Of a stretch of 64,000 nt of DNA, positions 17,418 to 25,171 are shown piece by piece. A program made the position numbers and the translations under genes. Source of the stretch: Bacteroidota bacterium. Its GTDB lineage: Bacteria > Bacteroidota > Bacteroidia > Cytophagales > Cytophagaceae. How positions within the stretch are numbered: the first letter of the stretch is position 1; each line of letters begins with the position of its first letter. The notes beneath the pieces were generated by a model. The model was not told the origin of the DNA. It ran no database searches and saw only the letters and a list, made by a program, of their open reading frames with translations. The stretch covers positions 186,001 through 250,000 of the forward strand of contig JAEWYS010000014.1 of the NCBI GenBank assembly GCA_023458555.1. The letters are read 5' to 3'.

Positions 17418-18431
17418 ATGTCAAACTGCCATAATCTTTTTCAAACCTTTAATGGAAATCTGAATATCACTTCTACCAAGAAGTCAAAACTCATGACATC
17501 TCGTGATAGGTTGCGGGACAAGATTCGGAATTATTTTAAGGAAAAACATCCTGACTACAAACCAAAATTTCGTGGACAGGGCTCCTATTCTATGGGCACA
17601 ATGATCCGAACGAAGGAAGACACATGTGACCTGGATAATGGCGTTTACTTTTTCCCCAAGCCCAAAGAAACCGCTACTACTATGCAGAATTGGATTTGGG
17701 ATGCAGTGGAAGATGCAACATCTGAAAAACCTCAACACAGATCAAAATGCATTAGAGTAATTTATAAAGGTGACTATCATATTGACCTACCTGTTTACTA
17801 CAAGGAGAGCGAAACCAATGATACAGAAAACCCACATCTGGCGGTAAAAAATACCGGATGGTCAAAAAGTGATCCCAAAGAGTTTAAGGATTGGTTCAAT
17901 AAAAAGAAAGATACAAAAGGTCAGCTTGTACGAACTGTTAGGTTCCTAAAAGCATGGTGTGATAATAGGGCTAAAAAAATGCCTAATGGACTGACTATGA
18001 CTGTTCTGGCAAGCAACCATATCAAATACAATGATCGAGATGACATTGCTCTAAGGGATACGCTCAAAGAAATTAAAAGTAGTTTAAAATCGTCTTGGTC
18101 ATGCGTCATGCCGACTACCCCTAAAGATGATCTGCTGGAAAACTATACTGGTGACAAGGACTATTTTTTTGAGGCGATTGATGCGTTTACTAAGGATGCA
18201 GATAAAGCAATTGACGAAGAAACAAACCAATTGAAAGCGAGTAAGCTCTGGCAAAAACATTTGGGTTCATACTTTCCTGATGGAGAAGATAAAGATGTTG
18301 ACAAACAAGCCAATTCATTAGCAGCCCTTGCAACGAGCATATTGGATAAGCGTGCAAAAACTGATAGGGATGGTAAAATTCAGGAATCACAAGGGGTTGA
18401 TCACAAACCACATAGGAATTACGGAGGGTAA
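17418..18431 (+). CDS. CD-NTase (CBASS cyclic-nucleotide synthase) with C-terminal Gly-Gly
   Basis: 337 residues. The nucleotidyltransferase active site is intact: GSYSMG (55-60), the Asp pair in CDLDNG (Asp71, Asp73) and the third Asp in YHIDLPVYY (Asp123). An OAS-type helical C-terminal part (LKAWCDNRAKKMPNGLTMTVLA) follows. The protein ends in HRNYGG, an exposed di-glycine, matching the end that E2-type CBASS enzymes attach to target lysines. It is followed without a gap by an E2-like gene. Expected role: sense infection and make a cyclic di- or trinucleotide that activates CapV. The clade (CdnE, CdnG or other) was not determined. Confidence 0.88.
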   Translation: MSNCHNLFQTFNGNLNITSTKKSKLMTSRDRLRDKIRNYFKEKHPDYKPKFRGQGSYSMGTMIRTKEDTCDLDNGVYFFPKPKETATTMQNWIWDAVEDATSEKPQHRSKCIRVIYKGDYHIDLPVYYKESETNDTENPHLAVKNTGWSKSDPKEFKDWFNKKKDTKGQLVRTVRFLKAWCDNRAKKMPNGLTMTVLASNHIKYNDRDDIALRDTLKEIKSSLKSSWSCVMPTTPKDDLLENYTGDKDYFFEAIDAFTKDADKAIDEETNQLKASKLWQKHLGSYFPDGEDKDVDKQANSLAALATSILDKRAKTDRDGKIQESQGVDHKPHRNYGG

Positions 18432-18860
18432 ATGGCTTTTCACAAAAAATATCGTCCAAATCCAATTGTAATTGTCATTGTTGAGAAAAAGCTCATTGAA
18501 AAGCACTACGATTTTCTAGACTGTAAGATCAACAATGGCATCCTTTACTGTTATGGAAATTATCAGCCTACTGAGGAATCAATCACTTATTCCTACAGAA
18601 TTAAATATGCCCCATTGAGTAAGCCAAAGGTTACGGTGACTGCGCCTTTAATTACCTACAATGACGATATACACATGTATCCTCAAGACAACAGTTTATG
18701 TCTTTATCATAAGACAGACCTTGTTTGGGATTCTTCTCATCATTTGTACGATACCATTATTCCCTGGACTCACGAGTGGTTCGTTTTTTACGAACTGTAT
18801 CAGTTTACAGGTAAATGGTTGCACCCTGAAGTTCGACATAAAAAAGGCGATAAGAAATGA
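18432..18860 (+). CDS. E2-like (short Cap2) conjugating enzyme of CBASS
   Basis: 142 residues. The pattern DIHMYPQDNSLCLYHKTD, with Cys90 in SLCL as the probable thioester residue, followed by PWTHEWFVFYELYQFTGKW, matches prokaryotic E2 proteins of short type II CBASS, which act without a separate E1. Such E2 enzymes join the CD-NTase C-terminus to lysines and prime it for signalling. It starts directly after the CD-NTase stop and overlaps the next gene by 4 bases. No deconjugating protease (Cap3) gene is present, as usual for the short form. Confidence 0.82.
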   Translation: MAFHKKYRPNPIVIVIVEKKLIEKHYDFLDCKINNGILYCYGNYQPTEESITYSYRIKYAPLSKPKVTVTAPLITYNDDIHMYPQDNSLCLYHKTDLVWDSSHHLYDTIIPWTHEWFVFYELYQFTGKWLHPEVRHKKGDKK

Positions 18861-19822
18861 ATCCTTGGTTAATACGACTTATAGTTCTAGGAATTGCCTA
18901 CGTGGTTGGTAAGGAGGTATTTAAATCTGATGAAAAATTCGAGATAACAGATGACTCCAATTGTGATGATTTGTTCAAAAAGTTCAATCAGACCATAACC
19001 ATTCATCCTGATAAAGTAACCAATCTAAGACGTGCGCACAATACTATCCGTTCAAAGGTGAGTACCTACTTCGAAAAGTATACAAACCTTCCAATCCCCA
19101 ATTTCTACATACAGGGCTCTTATAAAATGGGGACTGTCATCGAAAACAGAAGCACAATTTGTGATGTCGATCTCGGTGTTTTCTTCCCTCAACACCCAAA
19201 TATGTATGTTGAAACCATTCAAAATCACATAAAAAAAGCTCTCATAGGGCATACTAGCAAAGGAGTGACGATTAAAACGAATTGTGTACGATTAAACTAT
19301 GTTAGAGACTTTCACATTGATCTTCCTATCTATTACATAGATGGTTATTCAGGTAAAACATACTTTGGATCAAGGGGATATGAATGGGAACATTCAGAGC
19401 CGAAGGCTTTTATTGAATGGTTTAAAAAAGAGACCAGTAATAAGCCTCAGCTAATTCGAATCATTCGCTACTTGAAAGCATGGTCTGACCACACGAAGGC
19501 CAAAACGGGAAAAAAGTTTCCAAGTGGTCTTGCTTTGACTCTTTGGGCTATACAGTGTTATGAAAAAAGCAGTCGTGATGATGTAGCATTTTTTAATACT
19601 TCATCAGCGATAATGGAGTATTTACACAATAAGAAGACATGGAATGCAATTATGCCTGTTCCCCCAGGTGATGACGTAATGCATCGTCTTACTTCGTCTC
19701 AAAAGGAAGCATTTTATGAGGAAATAGGTGAAATGGTTTCATTGGCGGCAGATGCTGTTAGTGCTCCTAATAAATTAAAAGCCATTACAATGTGGCGGAA
19801 AATATTTGGTAATAGATTTTGA
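18857..19822 (+). CDS. Second CD-NTase-like nucleotidyltransferase with N-terminal hydrophobic helix
   Basis: 321 residues. The catalytic pattern is complete: GSYKMG (87-92), CDVDLG (Asp103, Asp105) and FHIDLPIYY (Asp155), followed by a helical OAS-like domain (RYLKAWSDHTKAKTGKKFPSG). It is clearly a paralogue of the CD-NTase at 17418. Unlike that protein it starts with a likely membrane or hydrophobic helix (PWLIRLIVLGIAYVVGK) and does not end in Gly-Gly (ends FGNRF). It overlaps the E2 gene by 4 bases. It could make a second signal, pair with the first CD-NTase, or act at the membrane. That part is inference. Confidence 0.85.
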   Translation: MNPWLIRLIVLGIAYVVGKEVFKSDEKFEITDDSNCDDLFKKFNQTITIHPDKVTNLRRAHNTIRSKVSTYFEKYTNLPIPNFYIQGSYKMGTVIENRSTICDVDLGVFFPQHPNMYVETIQNHIKKALIGHTSKGVTIKTNCVRLNYVRDFHIDLPIYYIDGYSGKTYFGSRGYEWEHSEPKAFIEWFKKETSNKPQLIRIIRYLKAWSDHTKAKTGKKFPSGLALTLWAIQCYEKSSRDDVAFFNTSSAIMEYLHNKKTWNAIMPVPPGDDVMHRLTSSQKEAFYEEIGEMVSLAADAVSAPNKLKAITMWRKIFGNRF

Positions 19823-19835
19823 AAATAAAGCAATT

Positions 19836-20504
19836 ATGAGCAAGACCTTCAACTTTTATTGTGATGAAAGTACCCACCTTCAAAATGACGGCATGCCATA
19901 CATGATGATTGCGTACATCAGTTCTGCTTACAGCCAGCTCAAGCAACACAAAGAACACCTGAAATTGTTGAAGGCCAAGCATAAAGTCAGAGGAGAAATA
20001 AAATGGTCCAATGTATCCGGTGGACAATACCCCTACTATGCAGACTTGATTGATTACTTCTTTGCCACTGATTTGGCTTTCCGCTCTGTCATCGTAAAGA
20101 AATCTCAGATTGATGACACCAGAGAGGGCTTTACCTACAATGACTTTTATTTCAAGATGTATTACCAGTTGCTGCATCACAAGATCAACCTGGAATACAC
20201 CTACAACATTTACTTCGACATTAAGGACACCATCAGCCATAAAAAACTGGCCACCCTCAAAGACATACTTAAGCACAATTCCTCCATACGGAATTTTCAG
20301 TTCATACATTCTCACGAGAGCAGTCTTATGCAATTGACTGACCTGATCATGGGAGCCATCAATTACAAGCTGCGAGGAGAAAACAAGGTAATAGCAAAAA
20401 ATAAGCTCATTGAGAAGATTGAAAGTCATTGCAAAACGCCTATCACCCAATCCACTCCGAAGAATGAGAATAAGTTGAACCTTTTTCACATTGACCTAAA
20501 GTAA
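19836..20504 (+). CDS. DUF3800 domain protein
   Basis: 222 residues from the ATG at 19836 (an in-frame ATG at 19806 would overlap the previous gene and adds ten unlikely residues). The FYCDEST start, the EIKWS segment (acidic-Lys near residue 57) and HESSLMQLTDLIMGAINY near the end are the three DUF3800 signatures, a RNase H-like fold with several acidic residues. DUF3800 proteins recur in defence islands and abortive-infection loci, but their reaction is not established. It sits between the CBASS genes and hsdR. Confidence 0.82.
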   Translation: MSKTFNFYCDESTHLQNDGMPYMMIAYISSAYSQLKQHKEHLKLLKAKHKVRGEIKWSNVSGGQYPYYADLIDYFFATDLAFRSVIVKKSQIDDTREGFTYNDFYFKMYYQLLHHKINLEYTYNIYFDIKDTISHKKLATLKDILKHNSSIRNFQFIHSHESSLMQLTDLIMGAINYKLRGENKVIAKNKLIEKIESHCKTPITQSTPKNENKLNLFHIDLK

Positions 20505-20512
20505 TTGCCGAT

Positions 20513-21040
20513 ATGCCATTAAATCTCATCAAAACATATCCGCAGCTACTTGAAATCGCTCACATGAACGAATACCAACGCAATCAGTCATTGCAAGGTG
20601 TTTTCAATAGAGATTTTGTAGACAATGCAAACCTCAAATTCAAAGACAAGCAAATTCGACCTACCAAACAGGATGGTGAGCCGCCTATGCAAACCCTTTT
20701 CAGGCATCTGACAACCCGTGAGGACAAAGATGGGAAAGGCAAGAAATTGGGTTCACGCTCATTTGAGATGACAAGATCAGTGCGCTTGCATTGGATCAAA
20801 CATCATATCAATGAATTGAAGAAAGGCAATGTTGAAGTCTTCAGTTATGAAGACCGCATAGATAGAAAGGACGTGATCCGTACCTATATCTACGATATAG
20901 ACCAGGAATACGTAATCATTCTGGAGCCACAGCGTAGTGGCACAGATTATTATTTACTCACGGCATACCATTTAAATGAGCCGGGAGGTAAGAAACAAAT
21001 TGAAAAGAAAAGGAAGAAGAAATTAGATGAGGTCTATTAA
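20513..21040 (+). CDS. Small basic protein, possible BECR-fold nuclease
   Basis: 175 residues, very rich in Lys and Arg. The C-terminal half (about 105-175) reads as strands with polar ends: RTYIYDIDQEYVIILEPQ, then DYYLLTAYHLNE and a basic tail. This resembles the barnase/EndoU/colicin/RelE-like (BECR) nucleases of phage and toxin proteins, whose late motif is LxTAYxx followed by a KRxKK tail. I am only moderately sure. It follows the DUF3800 gene by 8 bases and may form a nuclease pair with it. Confidence 0.6.
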   Translation: MPLNLIKTYPQLLEIAHMNEYQRNQSLQGVFNRDFVDNANLKFKDKQIRPTKQDGEPPMQTLFRHLTTREDKDGKGKKLGSRSFEMTRSVRLHWIKHHINELKKGNVEVFSYEDRIDRKDVIRTYIYDIDQEYVIILEPQRSGTDYYLLTAYHLNEPGGKKQIEKKRKKKLDEVY

Positions 21041-21047
21041 AAGCGCA

Positions 21048-21079
21048 AAGCTCGGTACATATCTGGATGTATCGAGCTT
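21048..21079 (+). repeat. Stable hairpin in the gap before hsdR
   Basis: A 13-bp stem (AAGCTCGGTACAT at 21048-21060 with ATGTATCGAGCTT at 21067-21079, one G-U pair) with a 6-base loop directly after the stop of the preceding gene. No T-run follows, so it is not a classic terminator; it may stabilise the upstream mRNA end or slow transcription before hsdR. Confidence 0.6.
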
Positions 21080-21155
21080 CGAAACTCCTTTCTCCTATTG
21101 TGGAAGAATGAGCAGTGCAAATATACGAATATTTTTCGGGACTTCCAAGACCTTT

Positions 21156-21171
21156 GTCTTGTCATCAATTC
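21156..21171 (+). promoter_or_regulatory. 16-bp palindrome overlapping a possible hsdR promoter
   Basis: CAAGAC-CTTT-GTCTTG is a perfect 6-4-6 inverted repeat about 50 bases before the hsdR start. It contains GACCTTTG, one base off the TAnnTTTG -7 box. In the only sizeable gap (180 bases) of the cargo operon, this is a plausible regulated promoter for hsdR. Confidence 0.4.
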
Positions 21172-21220
21172 TATCCCTCTTCTATGTGAAACGCAAAAAA
21201 CGAACCAAAAGTTTGAAATA

Positions 21221-24200
21221 ATGGCAGTACCATCATTCAAAGAAGACCATATATCACAGCTTCCGGCATTGAAGCTGCTTATGAATATGGGCTGGAAATA
21301 CCTATCTCCTGAGCAGGTCTTGGAAGCCCGTGGAGGCAGAACCTCCAACGTGCTGTTGGAGACCATTTTGAAGGATCAACTTCAAGTCATCAACACCATT
21401 GAATATAAAGGAAAAGAGTTCCCCTTTTCTGATGCCAATGTAAACAACGCCATTCTCGCCATTCGTGACCTACCGGTTCAGGATGGTTTTATTGCTGCCA
21501 ACAAAGCCTTTTATGAACTGATCACTTTGGGCAGGAGCTTTGAGCAATCTGTTTTAGGCGACAAAAAGAGCTTCTCATTCCATTACATAGATTGGAAGCA
21601 CCCGGAAAACAATACTTACCACGTGTCAGAAGAGTTCAGTGTGCTCAGAAGCGGAAGCAGTGAGCACTATCGCCCGGATATTGTCTTGTTCATCAACGGT
21701 ATTCCGGTTGTGGTCATCGAGTGCAAAAGCCCCAAGATCAAAGATCCCATTGATAAAGCTATTGAGCAACATTTGAGAAACCAACAGGAAGATGGTATTC
21801 GTTCCTTATACCAGTATTCCAACTTGGTAATGGGATTGGCTTGCCATGAAGCTAAGTACGCTACAACTGCTACACAAAAGGAGTTCTGGAGCTTCTGGAA
21901 AGAACTATTCAAAACCAAAGCAGAAGAAGCCGCATGGCTTGACAAACTCCAGACCCTGAAGAATCAGCCGCTACCAGCGAACGAAAGGACAACCCTTTTT
22001 CAGGAACGGTACAAGAATGTCTGGACTTACTTCCAGAACCTCGAAAAGGAAGAGCAAGCAGTTACCGAACAAGACAAGCTGCTCTTCAGCCTTTGCCAGC
22101 CGGAGAGACTATTAGACCTATTCTTCAACTTCACATTGTATGATGACGGTATCAAGAAAGTGACAAGGTATCAGCAGTATTTCGCTGTGCACAATACGCT
22201 GGATAAGGTTGTGAAAACCGATAGTAACGGGATTAGAAAAGGTGGAGTGATCTGGCACACCCAGGGAAGCGGCAAATCCCTAACTATGGTAATGCTGGCT
22301 CAACTGATTGCTACACATCCTCAAATCAAGAACCCTAAGATCATATTGGTTACAGACCGTATTGATTTGGATGATCAGATCACTGAAACTTTCAAAAAAT
22401 GCCAAATACCCGTAGAGAATGCTCAGACAGGCAAACACCTGGTAGAGCTTCTTTCCGGTACAGGTGACACGGTTATCACCACTCTGATTCACAAGTTTGA
22501 AGCGGCTGTCAACCGGGCCAAAGAGGACTTTGACTCACCAGACATCTTCGTTTTGGTAGATGAAGGCCATAGAAGTCAATACGGCACATTCAACATCAAA
22601 ATGCAAAAGGTATTTCCGAAAGGATGTTTTATCGCCTTTACAGGAACACCTTTAATGAAGAAGGAGAAAAGCACCGCCAATCGTTTCGGGGGTTTAATTG
22701 ATGTGTACTCTATAACAGATGCAGTTGAAGATGGTGCCGTAGTGCCATTGCTTTATGAAGGCCGTCACAACCTAATTGAGGTCAATGAAAAACCTTTAGA
22801 CAATTACTTTGATCGGGTATCCGAACCGCTTACCCCATACGGTAAAGCAGCACTCAAGCGTAAATTCAGTTCTACCAATCAGCTTAACAAAGCGGAGGAA
22901 GTCATTTATGCTCGTGCATGGGATATTTCCGACCACTATGAGCAAAACGTACAAGATATACTCTTTGGCGGCTTAAAGGCAAAAGGCCAGCTTGTAGCAC
23001 CGAATAAAACCACTGCAATCCGCTACCGTGAGTTTATCAAGGAGATTGGTAAAGTGACCTGTGAAGTGCTGATCTCCCCTCCTGACGTTCGGGAGAACTA
23101 TGAGGATGCTTTTGAAGAAAGTGACGATTTGATATTAAAGTTTTGGAAAGCCATGATGGATAAATATGGAAGTCCGGAGAACTATGAGAAATCATTAATT
23201 AATTCATTTAAGAAGCAAGACCATCCTGAAATTATCATTGTAGTAGATAAACTGCTTACCGGTTTTGATGCTCCAAACAACTATGTTTTATACCTCACCC
23301 GCCAGCTTAAAGAGCATACTTTACTACAGGCTATTGCACGGGTTAACCGATTAGCTCCCGGCAAGGAACATGGATTGATCATAGACTATTATGGTAATCT
23401 GGAGAACCTGGACACGGCATTAGAAACCTACTCAGGTACAAATAATTATGATGCGGCTGATTTAGAAGGTACATTGACCAACATCAGTGAGGAAATAAAG
23501 AAGCTGCCGCAGGTCCATTCTGAGGTTTGGGACATTTTCAAAGAAGTAAAGAACAAATATGACGAACCTGCTTATGAAGAATTATTACAGGATGAAGCCA
23601 TCAGGCACATCTTCTATGAAAAGGTATCGGCCTTCGCCCGTCTATTGAAGCTCGCTTTATCCAGCTTTGAGTTTATCAGTAAAACACCGGAACAGCAAAT
23701 CAATAAGTACAAGCAGGATGCTAAGTTCTTCCTTGGATTGCGAATTTCTGTCAAGCGTAGATACTTTGATGATCTGGAATACAAAGAATATGAACCACAG
23801 GTTCAGAAGCTGATCGATAAGCACATCACTACAGAAGGTGAAATTCTTCGCATCACCGAGTTGGTCAACATTTTTGATAAAGAGGAACGCGACCGTGAGG
23901 TGGAGAAAATAACCAGCAAGGCGGCCAAAGCAGATCACATTGCAAGCAGGACGATCAAAGCAATCAATGTGAAGATGAACGAAGATCCTGTTTACTACAA
24001 GAAGCTTTCAAGACTCATTCGTGATACCATTGAAGACTATCACCAACACCGCATCTCGGAAGCAGATTATCTCAATAAAGCAAGAGAATATGAAGATCAG
24101 TTCCACAATGGCAGACAGGACAATGTACCTGAAAACCTCGCTGGAAATGATACGGGCATTGCCATATACAACCTGGTCAATGAGATATTCAAAGGCCACC

Positions 24201-24460
24201 TAAAGCGTACAGAAGGCTCTCAAAATATAGCTGCTGTGATGGCTGAAGGTATTGACCATGTCATCAAGTCTATAGTGTTTGAAAATGGCAAGCCCATCAT
24301 TGATTGGGTGAATAAATCAGACATTGAAGGCAGGATTAAGATTGAGATAGATGACTATCTGTTTGACCTGAAAGCCCAACAGGACATTGAGTTGCCTTTT
24401 GATCTGATTGATGAATTGGTAGAAGAAGGACTAAAAGTAGCCAAATTGAAGTATGTCTGA
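21221..24460 (+). CDS. hsdR: Type I restriction endonuclease/translocase subunit
   Basis: 1079 residues from the ATG at 21221 (MAVPSFKEDHISQ, the usual HsdR beginning; a longer frame from 21098 is rejected). An N-terminal PD-(D/E)XK nuclease has RPDIVLFINGIPVVVIECKSP (about 150-170). The SF2 translocase motors have Walker A QGSGKS (about 347), the DEGH box (about 446), FTGTP and LLTGFDAP ... QAIARVNR. HsdR cuts unmodified DNA after translocation and needs HsdM and HsdS, which lie 5 kb upstream with the CBASS genes between them. It overlaps the next gene by 8 bases. Confidence 0.94.
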   Translation: MAVPSFKEDHISQLPALKLLMNMGWKYLSPEQVLEARGGRTSNVLLETILKDQLQVINTIEYKGKEFPFSDANVNNAILAIRDLPVQDGFIAANKAFYELITLGRSFEQSVLGDKKSFSFHYIDWKHPENNTYHVSEEFSVLRSGSSEHYRPDIVLFINGIPVVVIECKSPKIKDPIDKAIEQHLRNQQEDGIRSLYQYSNLVMGLACHEAKYATTATQKEFWSFWKELFKTKAEEAAWLDKLQTLKNQPLPANERTTLFQERYKNVWTYFQNLEKEEQAVTEQDKLLFSLCQPERLLDLFFNFTLYDDGIKKVTRYQQYFAVHNTLDKVVKTDSNGIRKGGVIWHTQGSGKSLTMVMLAQLIATHPQIKNPKIILVTDRIDLDDQITETFKKCQIPVENAQTGKHLVELLSGTGDTVITTLIHKFEAAVNRAKEDFDSPDIFVLVDEGHRSQYGTFNIKMQKVFPKGCFIAFTGTPLMKKEKSTANRFGGLIDVYSITDAVEDGAVVPLLYEGRHNLIEVNEKPLDNYFDRVSEPLTPYGKAALKRKFSSTNQLNKAEEVIYARAWDISDHYEQNVQDILFGGLKAKGQLVAPNKTTAIRYREFIKEIGKVTCEVLISPPDVRENYEDAFEESDDLILKFWKAMMDKYGSPENYEKSLINSFKKQDHPEIIIVVDKLLTGFDAPNNYVLYLTRQLKEHTLLQAIARVNRLAPGKEHGLIIDYYGNLENLDTALETYSGTNNYDAADLEGTLTNISEEIKKLPQVHSEVWDIFKEVKNKYDEPAYEELLQDEAIRHIFYEKVSAFARLLKLALSSFEFISKTPEQQINKYKQDAKFFLGLRISVKRRYFDDLEYKEYEPQVQKLIDKHITTEGEILRITELVNIFDKEERDREVEKITSKAAKADHIASRTIKAINVKMNEDPVYYKKLSRLIRDTIEDYHQHRISEADYLNKAREYEDQFHNGRQDNVPENLAGNDTGIAIYNLVNEIFKGHLKRTEGSQNIAAVMAEGIDHVIKSIVFENGKPIIDWVNKSDIEGRIKIEIDDYLFDLKAQQDIELPFDLIDELVEEGLKVAKLKYV

Positions 24461-25163
24461 AACAGCCGCCATAGAAACCTTAGTTTTTGGTTCCAGAGAG
24501 ATCAATTATGAACTCTCTTATCAGGATCGCAAAACCCTGGGCATTCGGGTGTACCCCGATTGTAAGGTGAAGGTGATCGCTCCTCTTGATACCACAGATG
24601 AAAAACTAAAAACCAAACTTAGGGAGAAAGCACCTTGGATTATCAAGCAGCAGCTTGAGTTTCTATCCTATCATCCATTGACACCACCACGGAAATACAT
24701 TAACGGGGAAACCCATCTTTACTTAGGAAGACAGTACAAACTGAGAATCGAAAAGGCATCGACCAATGAAGTGAAACTATACAGAGGAAGACTATTAGTC
24801 CTGAAAAAAGACAATGCAACAGCCAAGAATCTATTGTCCGAATGGTACAGGGAAAAAGCATCTGTTCACTTCGAAGAAACACTGAAAAAGATACTTCCGC
24901 TATTTGCCCGGTACAACGTCAATCAGCCCGAGCTTCAAATCAGACAGATGCCCACTCGTTGGGGAAGTTGTACGCCTAAAGGAAAGGTGATTCTAAATCC
25001 CGAATTGATCAAAGCACCTAAAGGAAGTATTGAATATGTCATCATACACGAGTTGTGTCACTTGATCCACCACAATCATACACGTGCGTTCTATGACCTG
25101 CAAGAAACAATAATGCCCGACTGGAAGAAATGGAAAGAAAGACTTGAAACTACTTTGAACTAA
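24453..25163 (+). CDS. YgjP-like (DUF45/SprT-like) metallopeptidase
   Basis: 236 residues. The zinc-site motif HELCHLIHHNHT, preceded by MPTRWGSCTPKG, is the signature of YgjP/DUF45 metal-dependent peptidases. Genes of this family very often directly follow hsdR in type I systems, and here the two overlap by 8 bases. A role in turnover or control of the restriction complex has been supposed for such genes but is not established. Confidence 0.87.
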   Translation: MSETAAIETLVFGSREINYELSYQDRKTLGIRVYPDCKVKVIAPLDTTDEKLKTKLREKAPWIIKQQLEFLSYHPLTPPRKYINGETHLYLGRQYKLRIEKASTNEVKLYRGRLLVLKKDNATAKNLLSEWYREKASVHFEETLKKILPLFARYNVNQPELQIRQMPTRWGSCTPKGKVILNPELIKAPKGSIEYVIIHELCHLIHHNHTRAFYDLQETIMPDWKKWKERLETTLN

Positions 25164-25171
25164 TGTAAGCT

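Noticed and set aside
21098..21220. Longer hsdR start at 21098
   Set aside because: The 41 extra residues run through the palindrome and promoter-like region and do not look like an HsdR N-terminus; ATG at 21221 gives the usual start.
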